From positions 5,628,522 to 5,692,521 of the forward strand of contig CM041202.1 of the NCBI GenBank assembly GCA_023078555.1: DNA of 64,000 nucleotides, in the 5' to 3' direction. Positions 35,801 to 46,618 of this stretch are shown here, piece by piece. This stretch comes from Ulva prolifera. Its lineage: Eukaryota; Chlorophyta; Ulvophyceae; Ulvales; Ulvaceae. Position 1 is the stretch's first letter; each line of letters begins with the position of its first letter. The position numbers and the translations under genes were made by a program. Under the pieces are notes generated by a model, which was not told the origin of the DNA, made no database searches, and saw only the letters and a program-made list of their open reading frames with translations.

Positions 35801-37854
35801 AACCGGGCTTGTCACTGTGAGCCTCGCTCGTGCAGATTCTGGCGTCGATGAAGGAGTTTTCGGCGGACATGGGCCTCGAGCCGGCGCTCGTGCGGCGCGC
35901 ACAGGAGACGCTGCGCCTGCAGCACCACCGCCACGGCGGCATCAACCTCGCGGCCCTCCTCAACACGCCTGAAGTCTCCCGCAGCATCCGGGAGGATGTC
36001 CTCATGCATGTGCATGGCTCTAGGCTGCAGGTGCGCACACAGACGAAAGCCCCCCCCCTGTGAGCACGTTTCCCCGCAATGTGCCCAAAACTCCCATTTT
36101 AGCTGTGGTCAGCGCGAGGTTGGGGGCTGCGCGAGGGGTGGAGGTCCAGGCTTGAGCAGCAGGCCGATTGTTCCGCGGGCTATTCGGTTGTGCTCGGCAC
36201 ATCGCAGCACGGCGTCGGTCCCGGTTCAGCCATCGGCCAGCGCACCATCTGGTCTACTCGAAGCAGCTGCAGACCCTGAGCTCCAGAGTGCATAATCACA
36301 AAGGTGGCGGTGCGTGTGTAGGACTGCGAGGCATTCCGGGACTGCAGCATAGCGTGGCTGCGGGCGCTGGTGCAGCTGCTGGAGCCGGTTGTGGTGCTCG
36401 AGGGGGACGCCATCTTCCTCGCCGGGGAGCTCTCGCAGCACCTCCACATCCTCATGGGTGGCACCGTCATCCTCCACAAAGGTGCATCCCCAGCCTCCGC
36501 CTGATTTGGCTTCCCCCCTGCACCGGAATCTTATCACAGTAACAAGGATGTCGGGGGGGGTCAGAGCCATGTTTGGGAAGTTCGCACTCGTGCTGCTTTT
36601 GTGATTCCCGTGCATAGTGTGCTCAGGGTGAGCTGCATGTTGATGTGGTGTCCCCGTCGCCGATACTACTACTGCTGCCCCTGTTCCCGCAGCCGTGTGT
36701 GTTCCTTATGTGTTACCTGCGGTGCGTAATAGGCGCCCTCGCCTGGCACTGTGCAGGGCGGCATGTGCCGATGGCGGAACATGGCAGCCAGCTGCTGGAC
36801 GGCCCGACAGCCCTCGACACCCACGCGACCGTGCAAGACCAGATACATCAGTACAGTGCCTCGGTGCGCACCTCTCCGAGTGAGGCTGTGTGCTATTGTG
36901 GCGTAAGTCACTGGCTGTGGCAGTGATTGGTGTCTGCGCGACCGCCAGCAGGAGTACTGGCAGCGCGGCCGCTGCTGAGCGACAGTGGCTGGCATGACCC
37001 ATGTGCTTCTTGTGCAAACGAGGCGAGTCACGGCGCGTGTTCAATGCAAGTTGCATGCACTGCCGTGCCTGATGCTGCATCATGCTTCTCAGCAACGCAA
37101 CATCACTTCTGCGCCGTAGACACAGAATCCTGCACCGACACGATGATGTTCCGCAGTCCCTGTCTACCTAGCTTCATGTGTGCCATGGTGTGTGGTAGTG
37201 CACCGGTGTGACCCACGTCCAGTGCATGTAGCGCTGTGAGCGGCTGAGGCTGCACTGCAGGCGCACACCAACTGCGAGCTGCTGACGGCACGGGCCAGCG
37301 ACCTGCACGGCCTCCTCCGCATCTTCAAGGCCGACGCCGCCGCCCTCTCCCGCTTCGCCCTGCAGAGCCACACCTCCCGCCTCGCCCTGCTCGGCATCGA
37401 TATACCCCGCCGCCCCAAAACAGCCGCCTTTGCCGGCATCCCGGAGAATAGCACCTCGTTGGACCCTCACCGCGCGACACGCGGCGGCCGGCACACCGCC
37501 CCGGGCGGCACCGGAGGCGTGGGGAGCCGTTCCCTTGGGGGGGATGTACGGCAGAGCGGCAGCACGCCACAGGCGATTGAGCCGCCGCTTGTTGCGGAGG
37601 CTGCGGGGGGACGGCGGCCGCCGCCGCCGCAGGCGTGGAGCCACCACGGCTCGGTGGCATCGATTGTAGGACCCGCACATGGGTCGGTGGTGACTTTACG
37701 TGGAATTGGTGGAGTGGAGCGCGGGTCACGGATGGGGGATGCTGCGGGGCTGGAGGAGGGCATGGCTGCGCTGATGGAGAGGATGGACGAGGTGGGGAGG
37801 GTGCAGGAGCAGCTGTGCCAGACGCTCGTGGCGCTGTCGTTGGAAGCGGCGTGA
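32853..37854 (+). CDS. Voltage-gated potassium channel with CNBD (EAG / plant Shaker-like)
   Basis: The ten-exon model is 32853-33055, 33124-33370, 33683-33917, 34115-34278, 34507-34616, 35168-35375, 35836-36030, 36322-36481, 36757-36863 and 37261-37854, about 740 residues with consistent phases. S1 is LWDYAIILLVAYNAVELPF; S2 and S3 follow (FIDVMFWLDIALSFRTGF, SWLLIDIVSSFPFEAIV). S4, RLFKLPRLMRTAR, has a basic residue at every third position. S5 is QLAYLLFSTFTLAHWAACGF. The pore carries TTGYGD (about residues 334-339), the K+ selectivity filter, followed by S6 and a C-linker. The CNBD (VVVLEGDAIFLAGELSQHLH) lacks a clear FGE...R.A phosphate-binding cassette, so nucleotide binding is doubtful. 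No ankyrin repeats are seen; the tail is low complexity with a final coiled-coil-like segment. It should pass K+ across the plasma membrane. The donor of exon 9 could also be 36903, adding 13 residues, and the S1-S2 junction is the least certain. Confidence 0.85.
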
Positions 37855-38989
37855 TTGCCATGCTCGCTGCAGCGGCGACCGGGCCTTTACAGCAGAAACA
37901 TACTGATGGTTCACGCGGTTCATGCGGCATGTGGACGTCCACGGCTGAGGTAGAGTCACTAGACCGCCATATGCATGGGCGGACTCGTGCTCAACCACAA
38001 CGCTGCGATGACAGATGTGAAGGTTGTGGTATGTGCATGCTTTGCTCATAAGCTCACCGCTCTGTAGTTCACAGGCTGCTGGATAGTACTGGGAGCTGGG
38101 AGCGTGAGGTATTGGCAGGTGAATTGGGATTGCCGTGATTGAAGCACGCCCGGGAACGAAGACACCGTACCCGGGCCAAATGCATTGGAACAGCGCAGCT
38201 TCAAGGCTGGGACTGTTCGACATGCATGCTGTCGTCTAGACCTGTCTCCCACCATAAAGAGGACAGTGCATCTCCGGCCATACACCATCAATGCAATCAG
38301 GTGTGCGAATGTGGCAAACTACCGTGCACTCAGTTGGAGGCTCCAACTGGACCCGGTGCGATGAAGATCGGCTGTGCGAATATTAATGTGCCGTGACCTG
38401 GTCAAGAATGCATACATGGAGGTAGGTGATGGGTGCATCTACAAAATCGAAGTCCAGTTTTGAAGATGAGCTGTTTCCCACATGCAGCTGTTCCCACAAT
38501 GCATGCAGCGTACTGAATCCAGCTGCGTTCTACACGTGCAACATGTACACGTGATTTCCAATTGTAAATATGAAAGCAGAACACTCGAGATAAGATCGAT
38601 ATCAGGCAGCTGCACTGGCTCATTCGATGAAATTCTTCCACTCGCAAGTCCTCTCACTCCGTTTCGCTGAGCCGCAAGGCACACCTTTGTTCATGAACAC
38701 AAGTGCGCCTTGTCCCTCAGCAAAAGGCGCAATACAGTTTTGCGCAGGCACACCTTTGGCATCGGCAGCGCTCATGCATCTGTAAAGTAAAATATACTTG
38801 ACTTCACTGAGCCGTATCCTATTAGACATTGATAACTCCGAGTTAATGCCAGTGGGTCAATATGTGCCGTGTCTGTGGCTGTGCGCATCGCGATGATACG
38901 ATATGGTACACCTACATAGGCCACGTCAAGGGTTCATGGCAAATGTGGCGGGAGAACCTTGTGACAGGGCGCATGAGACAAAGGGGTGG
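37855..38989. other. Intergenic DNA downstream of the channel gene
   Basis: No gene is supported. The only recognisable item is the inverted copy of dispersed repeat R1 at 38781-38850. Confidence 0.5.
38781..38850 (-). repeat. Dispersed repeat R1, copy 2 (inverted)
   Basis: The reverse complement reads AACTCGGAGTTATCAATG and TAGGATACGGCTCAGTGAAG, matching R1 at 30509 and 43249 with scattered differences. It lies just outside the left arm of the inverted duplication. Confidence 0.75.
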
Positions 38990-39402
38990 TAGGTGATCAG
39001 GTTACATATCTGGATGGTAGCAAGTCAGTACTTGCCGCCCTTGACAAAGGACAAACACTGCTATGCCACAGGCGCACACTCTCATGCAAATCAGTGATTA
39101 CAGCATGGTCACACTAGACACATGCCGGTCTATACCATGCTACCACGACCAGCACAGCTCACCTTCTCCTCGACCTGGCCAGCCATGCCATAGGCGCACA
39201 CCCTCATGCAAATGCATGCACGCGACTTATGCATGCACCAGACGCTATGGCAGAAATGGCAGTGACTGGCCTGGTGAGAATATTCTTCATTCTTCTTAGA
39301 TATTTACCCCTGAGGATCTGACAGAATCACAGATCTTTCTAAAAGGGCTACACACAAAACTCTTGGAACACAGTTGCCCGTCTGTGGCTGTATGCTGCTG
39401 AG

Positions 39403-39504
39403 CAGTGTTCGCCCGTCTCCCCGATCACTTGGGACTGTCACATCAAAATTAGTCCCAGAAGAAATCAACGGGTAAATGTGATCGGGATTGACGACGCAGC
39501 ACTG
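39403..39504. mobile_element. hAT-like MITE, second family, left copy
   Basis: The ends are CAGTGTTCGCCC and GACGCAGCACTG, with subterminal inverted CCCGATCA and TGATCGGG. The orthologous copy is at 46519-46618. The target-site duplication is no longer clear. It lies just downstream of the stop codon of the minus-strand carbonic anhydrase gene. Confidence 0.65.
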
Positions 39505-39569
39505 CTCTGTACAAATGGCAACATACAACCACCGCTGAACGATGTAGGGGTGCATGCATGGAGCAGCGC

Positions 39570-41672
39570 TTAGGTGGAGTAGAAGACGGTGCGGCCGAGG
39601 AGGGGCTGCACGGGGCGATTGTTGTGGCGGTAGTCGTTCTTCACAGAGGGGTTGGAGCGCTCGGACGTCTGCGCCACCATCTGCTCCAGCGCGATCTGGG
39701 CGTCGGCCGTGACGCTCATCGGCGTGTCAAACACGTGCCACAGCAGCGTCTCCGCGCAGGGAGGGGTCGTCTGCACACAGACACACGCTCAGTCAGTTGC
39801 AATGGAGTGACAGAAGATTGAATCGAATACAGGTGGTCGTGATCATGTCATCAGCAGCTACCACAAGACATACATACATACATTTTGCCCACATAATGCT
39901 GATTGTTGCAGTGCAACAACCACCTCCTCTTGCTGCGAAGAGGACATGATCAAGCAGCGGCAGTTGAGTGCTCCATGGATGATACTATGATGCTATAGTA
40001 CATGGCAGCCAGCAGCGTTGGGTCACCGGGCCCGATCACATAGAAAATTTCGAATATCCAGGTCCATGTTTTGGGTGACAGCCCTGATAATGCTGTACAG
40101 CAACTTGAACCCAACACTGGCAGCCAGTCACATGCAGCAGCAGCACGCAGCAGCAGCGGCACACCAGGGAGCCAGGGTAGGTGTAGTGGGACTTGACGGG
40201 CGGCAGCACGGCGGCCAGGTCCAGCACGCCCGGGTACGACGCCGTGTCGTCGACCTGCGAGAGGCTGCCGGCGTTGTACGCGTTGATGGTGTTCTGCAGG
40301 TATGCGGGCGTGGTGCCGCCGAGGTCGTACGTGACGCCAAAGACTGCGATGCAGTTCTCGAGGTTCGGCGGGCCGGTCGCCTCCCAGATTGCGTCACAGC
40401 CCCACTCGCTCGCCTGGTTCGGCGCTACGAATGTCACGATGTGCGCCTCCACGGCCGCCTGCATGCGCGTGCATCCATGTCAGCTCAAGGCACCGAGACC
40501 CTTCGGCCGACTTCGGCAGATGCATGGTGCTCATGCACTTGCAGCGGTAAGACCGGTTCAGTGTCTCATATGCATGGCAGCTTGTTCAGCTACTACTAGT
40601 AGCTGCTAGTAGGAAGGAGCATCACCAGAAAGTGGATCAAATTCAACCCGCGCCGCTGGCCATGGACTAGGGGCAACGTGTCTGCATGCGTGTTTTACTA
40701 GGAGCAGGTCCCTGTGCGGACGTATGCATATGCGGAGGGCGCACGTATTTGCCGTCGAGGCTGTGCTCCGACACGACGTGCCAGTGCATCTGCACGGGTA
40801 CCATGGTCAGGGTGCGCTCCACGGCGGCGGGGGCGGCCGGGTTGTATGTCTCCAGGCTGGAGGCCACCCCTGTGGCCCCTGCGGCCACCTGGACGACCGG
40901 GAAGGTAGGCTGCGTCAGGTCAAACTGCAGAGGGTCCCAGGAGATCTGCACACACGGGGGCGCGGTGCTTTTGACTGTCAGCGAAAAGGGGAACTTCAGA
41001 GGAGCCGAGCGTGAGGACATGCTTAAGCAGGGCGCGGGTGCCGGTGTTCCCAAGGCATCATATGCATGAGCATCATGCTTTACACGTGTGCACTTGCATG
41101 ATGACTTGGAGTCGTTGACAACGCAGCTCCGAACTTGCAAGCAGAACTTGCAGATAACTTCGATGTGTTGACAAGCGTTCGCATCGAACATTTGGGGTGA
41201 AACGTGGCGACCGCGAGCCTGAAACGCTTCCCGACCCGCTGCCCCAGCCAGCGGAGAGCGCTCGCGATCACTGCAGAATTCATGCGGGACTAGCGTTGTG
41301 CAGTCGCACGTGCATGTGCATTCGCACGTGAACAGTGCCCAGGGACAGCTGCGACGCGACGCGACGCGACGCGTGGTGCTAGCTCTCGAGCTGCAGGCGG
41401 CGCACCTCCATGCCCGTGCCCTTGTTTGTGATCTTGGCGCCCGAGACGACCGGCATGTTGAACGACGTCACTCGCTCCGCCCCCAGAGTAGAAGGGGCGG
41501 CGCCGGGGAGCTGAATGGGCGACTGCTTGTTGCCGCCGCACGTGCCCTGGCCGGCAAAGTTGTCGCGGTAGAACGCCGGATCGAACGAGGACGGGTCCAG
41601 CGCATCGGAGATGCCTTGGATGATCTGCGAACCCAGGTTCAGCGTCTGGAGAAGGGTGAAAGAGATAGCCAT
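39570..41672 (-). CDS. Alpha-carbonic anhydrase, copy A
   Basis: The minus-strand exons are 41406-41672, 40745-40945, 40165-40458 and 39570-39770, all phase 0, giving 320 residues. It should interconvert CO2 and bicarbonate. Family hallmarks are visible: GGNKQSPIQLP near residue 60; the zinc ligands H143 and H145 in QMHWHVVSEHSLDG, close to the QFHFHAVSEHT type of algal alpha-CAs; E160 and H162 in VEAHIVTF; TTPPCAE at 255; and NNRPVQPLLGR near the C-terminus. The three zinc ligands are split between exons 2 and 3. The N-terminus (MAISFTLLQTLNLGS) is mildly hydrophobic but not a clear signal peptide, so the location is uncertain. The protein differs from copy B only at about residue 292 (Arg here, Ala there). 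A MITE sits in intron 3. A TATA box lies about 190 bp upstream of the ATG. Confidence 0.95.
40013..40119. mobile_element. hAT-like MITE in intron 3 of CA copy A
   Basis: The ends are CAGCGTTGGGT and ACCCAACACTG. The 8-bp target-site duplication GCAGCCAG flanks it (40005-40012 and 40120-40127). It belongs to the same family as the element at 31472-31573 and is the counterpart of that at 45918-46018. Confidence 0.85.
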
Positions 41673-41857
41673 GGTGTTTGAAGGCGAATTTGAAAGGGAG
41701 CCGAAGAAGCGGATTGGGGCACAGGTGAATGAGCTCGAGACACCGACTTCGGGGCGAGACTGCGGGCTTGAGGGATGGCTGCGAAGTGCGGGAGGCGAAG
41801 GCAGCTGTGAGATGCGGGGTGTCGGTACTGGTAAGGTGCAGCGTTTGCGCTCGGCCT

Positions 41858-41865
41858 TATATGAC
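41858..41865 (-). promoter_or_regulatory. TATA box of CA copy A
   Basis: The minus strand reads TCATATAAGG about 190 bp upstream of the ATG at 41672. The homologous position in copy B is TATATAAG, so the element is conserved between the arms. Confidence 0.6.
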
Positions 41866-42140
41866 AAAAGCGCGCTATGCAGTGCTCGTTGGAGGGATTG
41901 GAGCAGGCAAACGCAATTCATGAGCGCTACGCATGCAGCTGACCAATCATGATCACCGTTCCGGAGACCACGCGGCAGCAACGGCGCGGCTCGTTTGTGG
42001 CATGCACGTTTCTACTACGCCATGTATTGATGACTGTCACCCTGTCGCGACACGTCACCGCGAGCCTATGGACGCGACAGCCCTGAGAGAACGAACAACG
42101 TAAGGTATGAGGCGCAACGCCTGTGCGCCAACCGTACTGC

Positions 42141-43884
42141 ACCTCCAATCCGCAGATATGATCGGTTTCGGATATCTGCATTACAACGCTTTATCGCTCA
42201 CCGGTAAGCACGCATTGCGCACTTGTATACTATATAGTATGTATGCATGAATGGTAACTACACAGCTGCAGATTGTGCGGCTGAAGTGCTATATGCCACA
42301 TATACACATCGAATGTGTGGCAGATATCTGCCGATGTGCTGCATGCCTTGATTGCAAGGGGGCCGTGCGCATATGCCTCTCCGCCCTCGAGTGCTGCGTA
42401 TGGTACCTGAATGCAAGCTCGGCAGGCGCAGCACTCGTGTCCGCCGTGCGTGCGCAGCGCGATTTTACAGGCCGCTCGGGCAGTCCCCCCCCCCCCCAAC
42501 GACAAAGCCGCAGTGGCCACCTGCACTGCTACTGGCAGTAGCACCGCCACCCTGAGGGCCACGAGCAAGCATACCAACGTTGACGGCCAGCCATGTGTGG
42601 CTGCGGCAGCTCTGGCGCCAGGCGCGTGAATGCATGCACAAACATGTGGTGCGGCCGCGTGGTGACCGTGATCTGCCGGCTCAACATCAATCAATCCATG
42701 GCCGGAGCGCTGCGGGGGGCCTACTGCTTGGAATCCACTGGCACCGATGGACGAGCGGACACAGCATGTGCGCATGACATGAGCTGGAGCATCACTGTGC
42801 TGTAGGCCTGGACACACCTGTCATTAATACCCATCCGACGTTTTGCGGTGGCTTCAGGGTCCGCAGTGCGCCTGGTGGGCCGGCTGGGGCCCTCTTCCCG
42901 GCACACCCTCCCGGGCGGCCAGTTGGCGATGCGCGACGGCATGTACGCCATGACGATGTGGCACTACAAACAGCTACCTGCTGGGTTCCGCGCCCCGACT
43001 TGCAAGCAAGTCATGCGGTGCCGCCCCACCCGCTACGACAACAGGGTCCAATGGGTTGAGGACGGATTACAAGCTACCCCCTCCGGGTCCGTTTCAGGAG
43101 GTCGTGGGTTCGATTCTGCGTGCGCTTTGGGGAATCGAAACGGCCGTACGTGACCACCTCGCTTAGCACAGGAGAAGGCCCTGTGAGTAGCATACGGTCG
43201 TCTGAGGGGGGTTTCCAGGTGGTTTACCCCTTCGGCATATATATATGAGGTCCCGTTAACTCGGAGTTGTCAATGTCCAATAGGATACGGCTCAGTAATT
43301 TAGATATACTTTACTTAAGTAAAGCTTTACAACCCCTCCCGGGGAGGCCCAGCCTCCCCTAGCAATCCCCACCCCACCCAGCACCCGCACACCACCCCGC
43401 GCACCCGTTCACTCTTGTGTACCGCGCGGCTCTGTGGGAGCCCTATACTCATGCATACATGTACAAGTGTGCATGCACAGATCACATTTCGATCATGCCT
43501 CGAGATTGCATGAAGAGTGTCTCGAGGTAGCATCAGTGGAGAATGCATTGGGTACTACGTAGTGACTCATTCTTTGCTAGAACTAGTCTGGCTCATCGGC
43601 TGGTGTGAGTTGGTGACTGTGGCAATGCGGTGATATCACTGGATTGCAGTATATTACTATAGTGATTGCTCCTCGAGTCGATGCCGCTTGTTGCTGCATG
43701 TGTGTCGTTTGACTGGAGCCGGTGCGCTGCCGTAGAATTGGCCCGAGATCTGGTACCTTGGTGGAGATGGGACACTCCTGTTCATTCGGGTGAGATGCTT
43801 TTGTGGTATTTGTGTTCTCCCATTCACTGATTGAAGATCTGTAAAAAGACCTCCTACGGGTGGAAGATCTGTAAAAGGTACTCC
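42141..43884. other. Unique spacer between the divergent carbonic anhydrase genes
   Basis: No gene is supported. It holds a 13-nt C run at 42485-42497, an R1 repeat ending in the palindrome CTTTACTTAAGTAAAG (43309-43324), and a 30-bp tandem repeat next to the right arm. A tRNA-like T-arm motif near 43105 was examined and rejected. Upstream control elements for both genes could lie here. Confidence 0.5.
43249..43330 (+). repeat. Dispersed repeat R1, copy 3
   Basis: It matches 30509-30580 closely (GGTCCCGTTAACTC, TAGGATACGGCTCAGTAA) and ends in a perfect 16-bp palindrome at 43309-43324. It lies in the spacer of the inverted duplication. Confidence 0.8.
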
Positions 43885-43890
43885 TACGGG
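43832..43890. repeat. Tandem repeat of about 30 bp, two copies
   Basis: Each unit contains GAAGATCTGTAAAA and ends CTCCTACGGG. It directly abuts the inner edge of the right arm of the inverted duplication. Confidence 0.85.
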
Positions 43891-44172
43891 TGGCGCACAG
43901 GCGTTGCGCCTCATACCTCTCATTGTTCGTTCTCTCAAGGCCCGTGCGTCCACAGGTTTGCGTCAGCACGTGTTGACCTGTCGGAACAGCGTGACAGCCC
44001 GTGATGTATCTGTAGAAATCGCGTCGCGAATCTACACCGGAACGTGCATGCCACAAAGATGCCGCGCCGCTGCTGACGCGAATTGTCCGGAGCGGTGATT
44101 GCACATATGCATGCTCAGCGCATTTGCCTTCTCCAGGCCCTCCACCGATCACTGTCTTCAGGCACGCTGTTG

Positions 44173-44179
44173 TATATAA
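44173..44179 (+). promoter_or_regulatory. TATA box of CA copy B
   Basis: TATATAA lies 187 bp upstream of the ATG at 44360, at the position homologous to that in copy A. The leader between them (CCTTCGCCTCCC) is alignable but diverged. Confidence 0.65.
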
Positions 44180-44359
44180 GCTCCACCTCGAAGGCTGATC
44201 ATCACCAGCAGCCGACGCCTTGCACCTGACAGTTGCCTTCGCCTCCCCGACCTCAAAGCCAGCCCTCACACCCCCAGTTTCGCGGCGAACCAGGTGTCTG
44301 TTCTGTGACCCAATTTCAACTCCAGGCTTAGGCTCAACTTGATCTCATAACCAGATATC

Positions 44360-46449
44360 ATGGCTATCTCTTTCACCCTTCTTCAGACGCTCAACCTCGG
44401 CTCGCAGATCATCCAAGGCATCTCCGATGCGCTGGACCCGTCCTCGTTCGATCCGGCGTTCTACCGCGACAACTTTGCCGGCCAGGGCACGTGCGGCGGC
44501 AACAAACAGTCTCCCATTCAGCTCCCCGGCGCCGCCCCTTCCACTCTGGGCGCGGAGCGAGTGACGTCGTTCAACATGCCAGTCGTCTCGGGTGCCAAGA
44601 TCACAAACAAGGGCACGGGCATGGAGGTGCGCCTCCTGCAGCTCGAGAGCTAGCACCACGCGTGGCATCGCGTTGCAGCTGTCCCCGGGCACTCTTCACG
44701 TGCGACTGCATATGCATGTGCAACACGCCAGTCCCGCATGAATTCTGCAGTGATCGCGAGCGCTCTCCGCTGGCTGGGGCAGCGGGTGTGGAAGCGTTTC
44801 AGGCTCGCGGTCGCCACGTTCAACCCCAAATGTTCGATGCGAACGCTTGTCAACACATCGAAGTTATCTGCAAGTTCTGCTTGCAAGTTCGGAGCTGCAT
44901 TGTCAGCGACTCCGAGTCATCATGCAAGTGCACACGTGTACAGCATTGACTCTCATGCATATGATGCCTTGGGAACGCCGGCACCCGCGCCCTGCTTAAG
45001 AATTCCCTCACGCTCGACTCCCCTGAAGTTCCCCCTTTCGCCGCACAGTCAAAAGCACCGCGCCCCCGTGTGTGCAGATCTCCTGGGACCCTCTGCAGTT
45101 TGACCTGACGCAGCCTACCTTCCCGGTCGTCCAGGTGGCTGCAGGGGCCACAGGGGTGGCCTCCAGCCTGGAGACATACAACCCGGCCGCCCCCGCCGCC
45201 GTGGAGCGCACTCTGACCATGGTACCCGTGCAGATGCACTGGCACGTCGTGTCGGAGCACAGCCTCGACGGCAAATACGTGCGCCCTCCTCACTGCTCAG
45301 GCAGCCGCTCCTCGCCACAGTGAACATGCAAGCACTTGAGGATGCACTCGCCCGAGCCCAGTCCATTGCCAGGGCCGCGTGCAGAACCGCATCTACATTC
45401 TGGTGATGATGCTTCCATGTAGCTGCACCAGCCGCCATATGCATGTGGCACAGAACTGCTTTCTCAACAACTGCATGAGCGCCTTGTATCCGCCAAGCTC
45501 GTCCGTCACTCCTCCGCACACAGGTCAACGAGTGTACGGCAGGGTCTTGAGCCAATGCGTATGCATGCAGGCGGCCGTGGAGGCGCACATCGTGACATTC
45601 GTCGCGCCGAACCAGGCGAGCGAGTGGGGCTGTGACGCAATCTGGGAGGCGACCGGCCCGCCGAACCTCGAGAACTGCATCGCAGTCTTTGGCGTCACGT
45701 ACGACCTCGGCGGCACCACGCCCGCATACCTGCAGAACACCATCAACGCCTACAACGCCGGCAGCCTCTCGCAGGTCGACGACACGGCGTCGTACCCGGG
45801 CGTGCTGGACCTGGCCGCCGTGCTGCCGCCCGTCAAGTCCCACTACACCTACCCCGGATCCCTGGTGCGCCGCCGCCGCTGCTGCTGCTGCTGCTGCTGC
45901 TGCATGTGACTGGCTGCCAGTGTTGGGTTGCTGTACAGCATTATCAGGGCTGTCACCCAAAAAATGGACCTGGATATTCGAAATTTTCTATGTGATTGGG
46001 CCCGATGACCCAACGCTGCTGGCTGCCATGTACTATAGCATCATAGTATCATCCATGGAGCACTCCACTGCCGCTGCTTGATCATGTCCTCTTTGCAGCA
46101 AGAGGAGGTGTTTGTTGCACTGCAACAATCAGCACTATGTTGGCAAAGTATCTTATGGTAGCTGCTGATGACATGATCACGACCATCTGTATTCGATTCA
46201 ATCTTCTGTCACTCCATTGTAACTGACTGAGCGTGTGTCTGTGTGCAGACGACCCCTCCCTGCGCGGAGACGCTGCTGTGGCACGTGTTTGACACGCCAA
46301 TGAGCGTCACGGCCGACGCTCAGATCGCGCTGGAGCAGATGGTGGCGCAGACGTCCGAGGCGTCCAACCCCTCTGTAAAGAATGACTACCGCCACAACAA
46401 CCGCCCCGTGCAGCCCCTCCTCGGCCGTACCGTCTTCTACTCCACCTAA
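44360..46449 (+). CDS. Alpha-carbonic anhydrase, copy B
   Basis: The exons are 44360-44626, 45078-45278, 45571-45864 and 46249-46449, all phase 0, giving 320 residues. It carries all catalytic features of copy A: zinc ligands H143, H145 and H162, the E160 gate, TTPPCAE and NNRPVQPLLGR. It differs only by Ala instead of Arg at about residue 292. It is transcribed rightward, divergently from copy A, and its 3' end faces the 3' end of the ESF1 gene. Intron 3 begins with a CTG/CGC-rich stretch containing eight CTG units at about 45879-45903 and then the MITE. Its promoter and leader are homologous to those of copy A but have diverged far more than the coding exons, so expression may differ. Intron 3 uses an acceptor reading GTGCAG before ACGACC. 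Confidence 0.95.
45879..45903 (+). repeat. CTG trinucleotide repeat in intron 3 of CA copy B
   Basis: About eight CTG units begin 15 bp after the splice donor. Copy A has a shorter, interrupted GCA series at the mirrored position. Confidence 0.85.
45918..46018. mobile_element. hAT-like MITE in intron 3 of CA copy B
   Basis: The ends are CAGTGTTGGGT and ACCCAACGCTG, flanked by the 8-bp duplication CTGGCTGC (45910-45917 and 46019-46026), the reverse complement of the one in copy A. The insertion therefore predates the inverted duplication. Confidence 0.85.
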
Positions 46450-46518
46450 GCGCGTCCACGCGTGTGCACCCCACGGCCGTGAAGCTAGCTGTGGCTGTCT
46501 GCTGCCGTGTACAAGGAG

Positions 46519-46618
46519 CAGTGTCACGTCGTCAATCCCGATCACATTGACCCCTTCATTTTTCCGGGATTAATTTTGATGTGACAGTCCCAACTGATCG
46601 GGAGAGGACTCGACACTG
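46519..46618. mobile_element. hAT-like MITE, second family, right copy
   Basis: The ends are CAGTGTCACGTC and GACTCGACACTG. It mirrors 39403-39504, just downstream of the carbonic anhydrase stop codon. Confidence 0.65.

Larger units (their letters stand above)
38990..42140. repeat. Left arm of a 3.15-kb inverted duplication
   Basis: This arm is the reverse complement of about 43885-47040. Similarity runs from the 3' flank, through a MITE, all exons and introns of the carbonic anhydrase gene, its leader and TATA region, to GGCGCACAGG near 42120-42136. Exons are nearly identical; introns and flanks have many substitutions and small indels. The arms are separated by about 1.75 kb of unique sequence. 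Confidence 0.9.

Noticed and set aside
41930-41960. GANTTNC-like low-CO2 enhancer motif upstream of CA copy A
   Set aside because: The motif is too degenerate to be meaningful once, and the homologous site in copy B does not fit it.
43080-43140. tRNA-like T-arm (GGGTTCGATTC) in the spacer of the inverted duplication
   Set aside because: The flanking bases do not form the 5-bp T stem, and no A box, anticodon arm or acceptor stem could be placed upstream.
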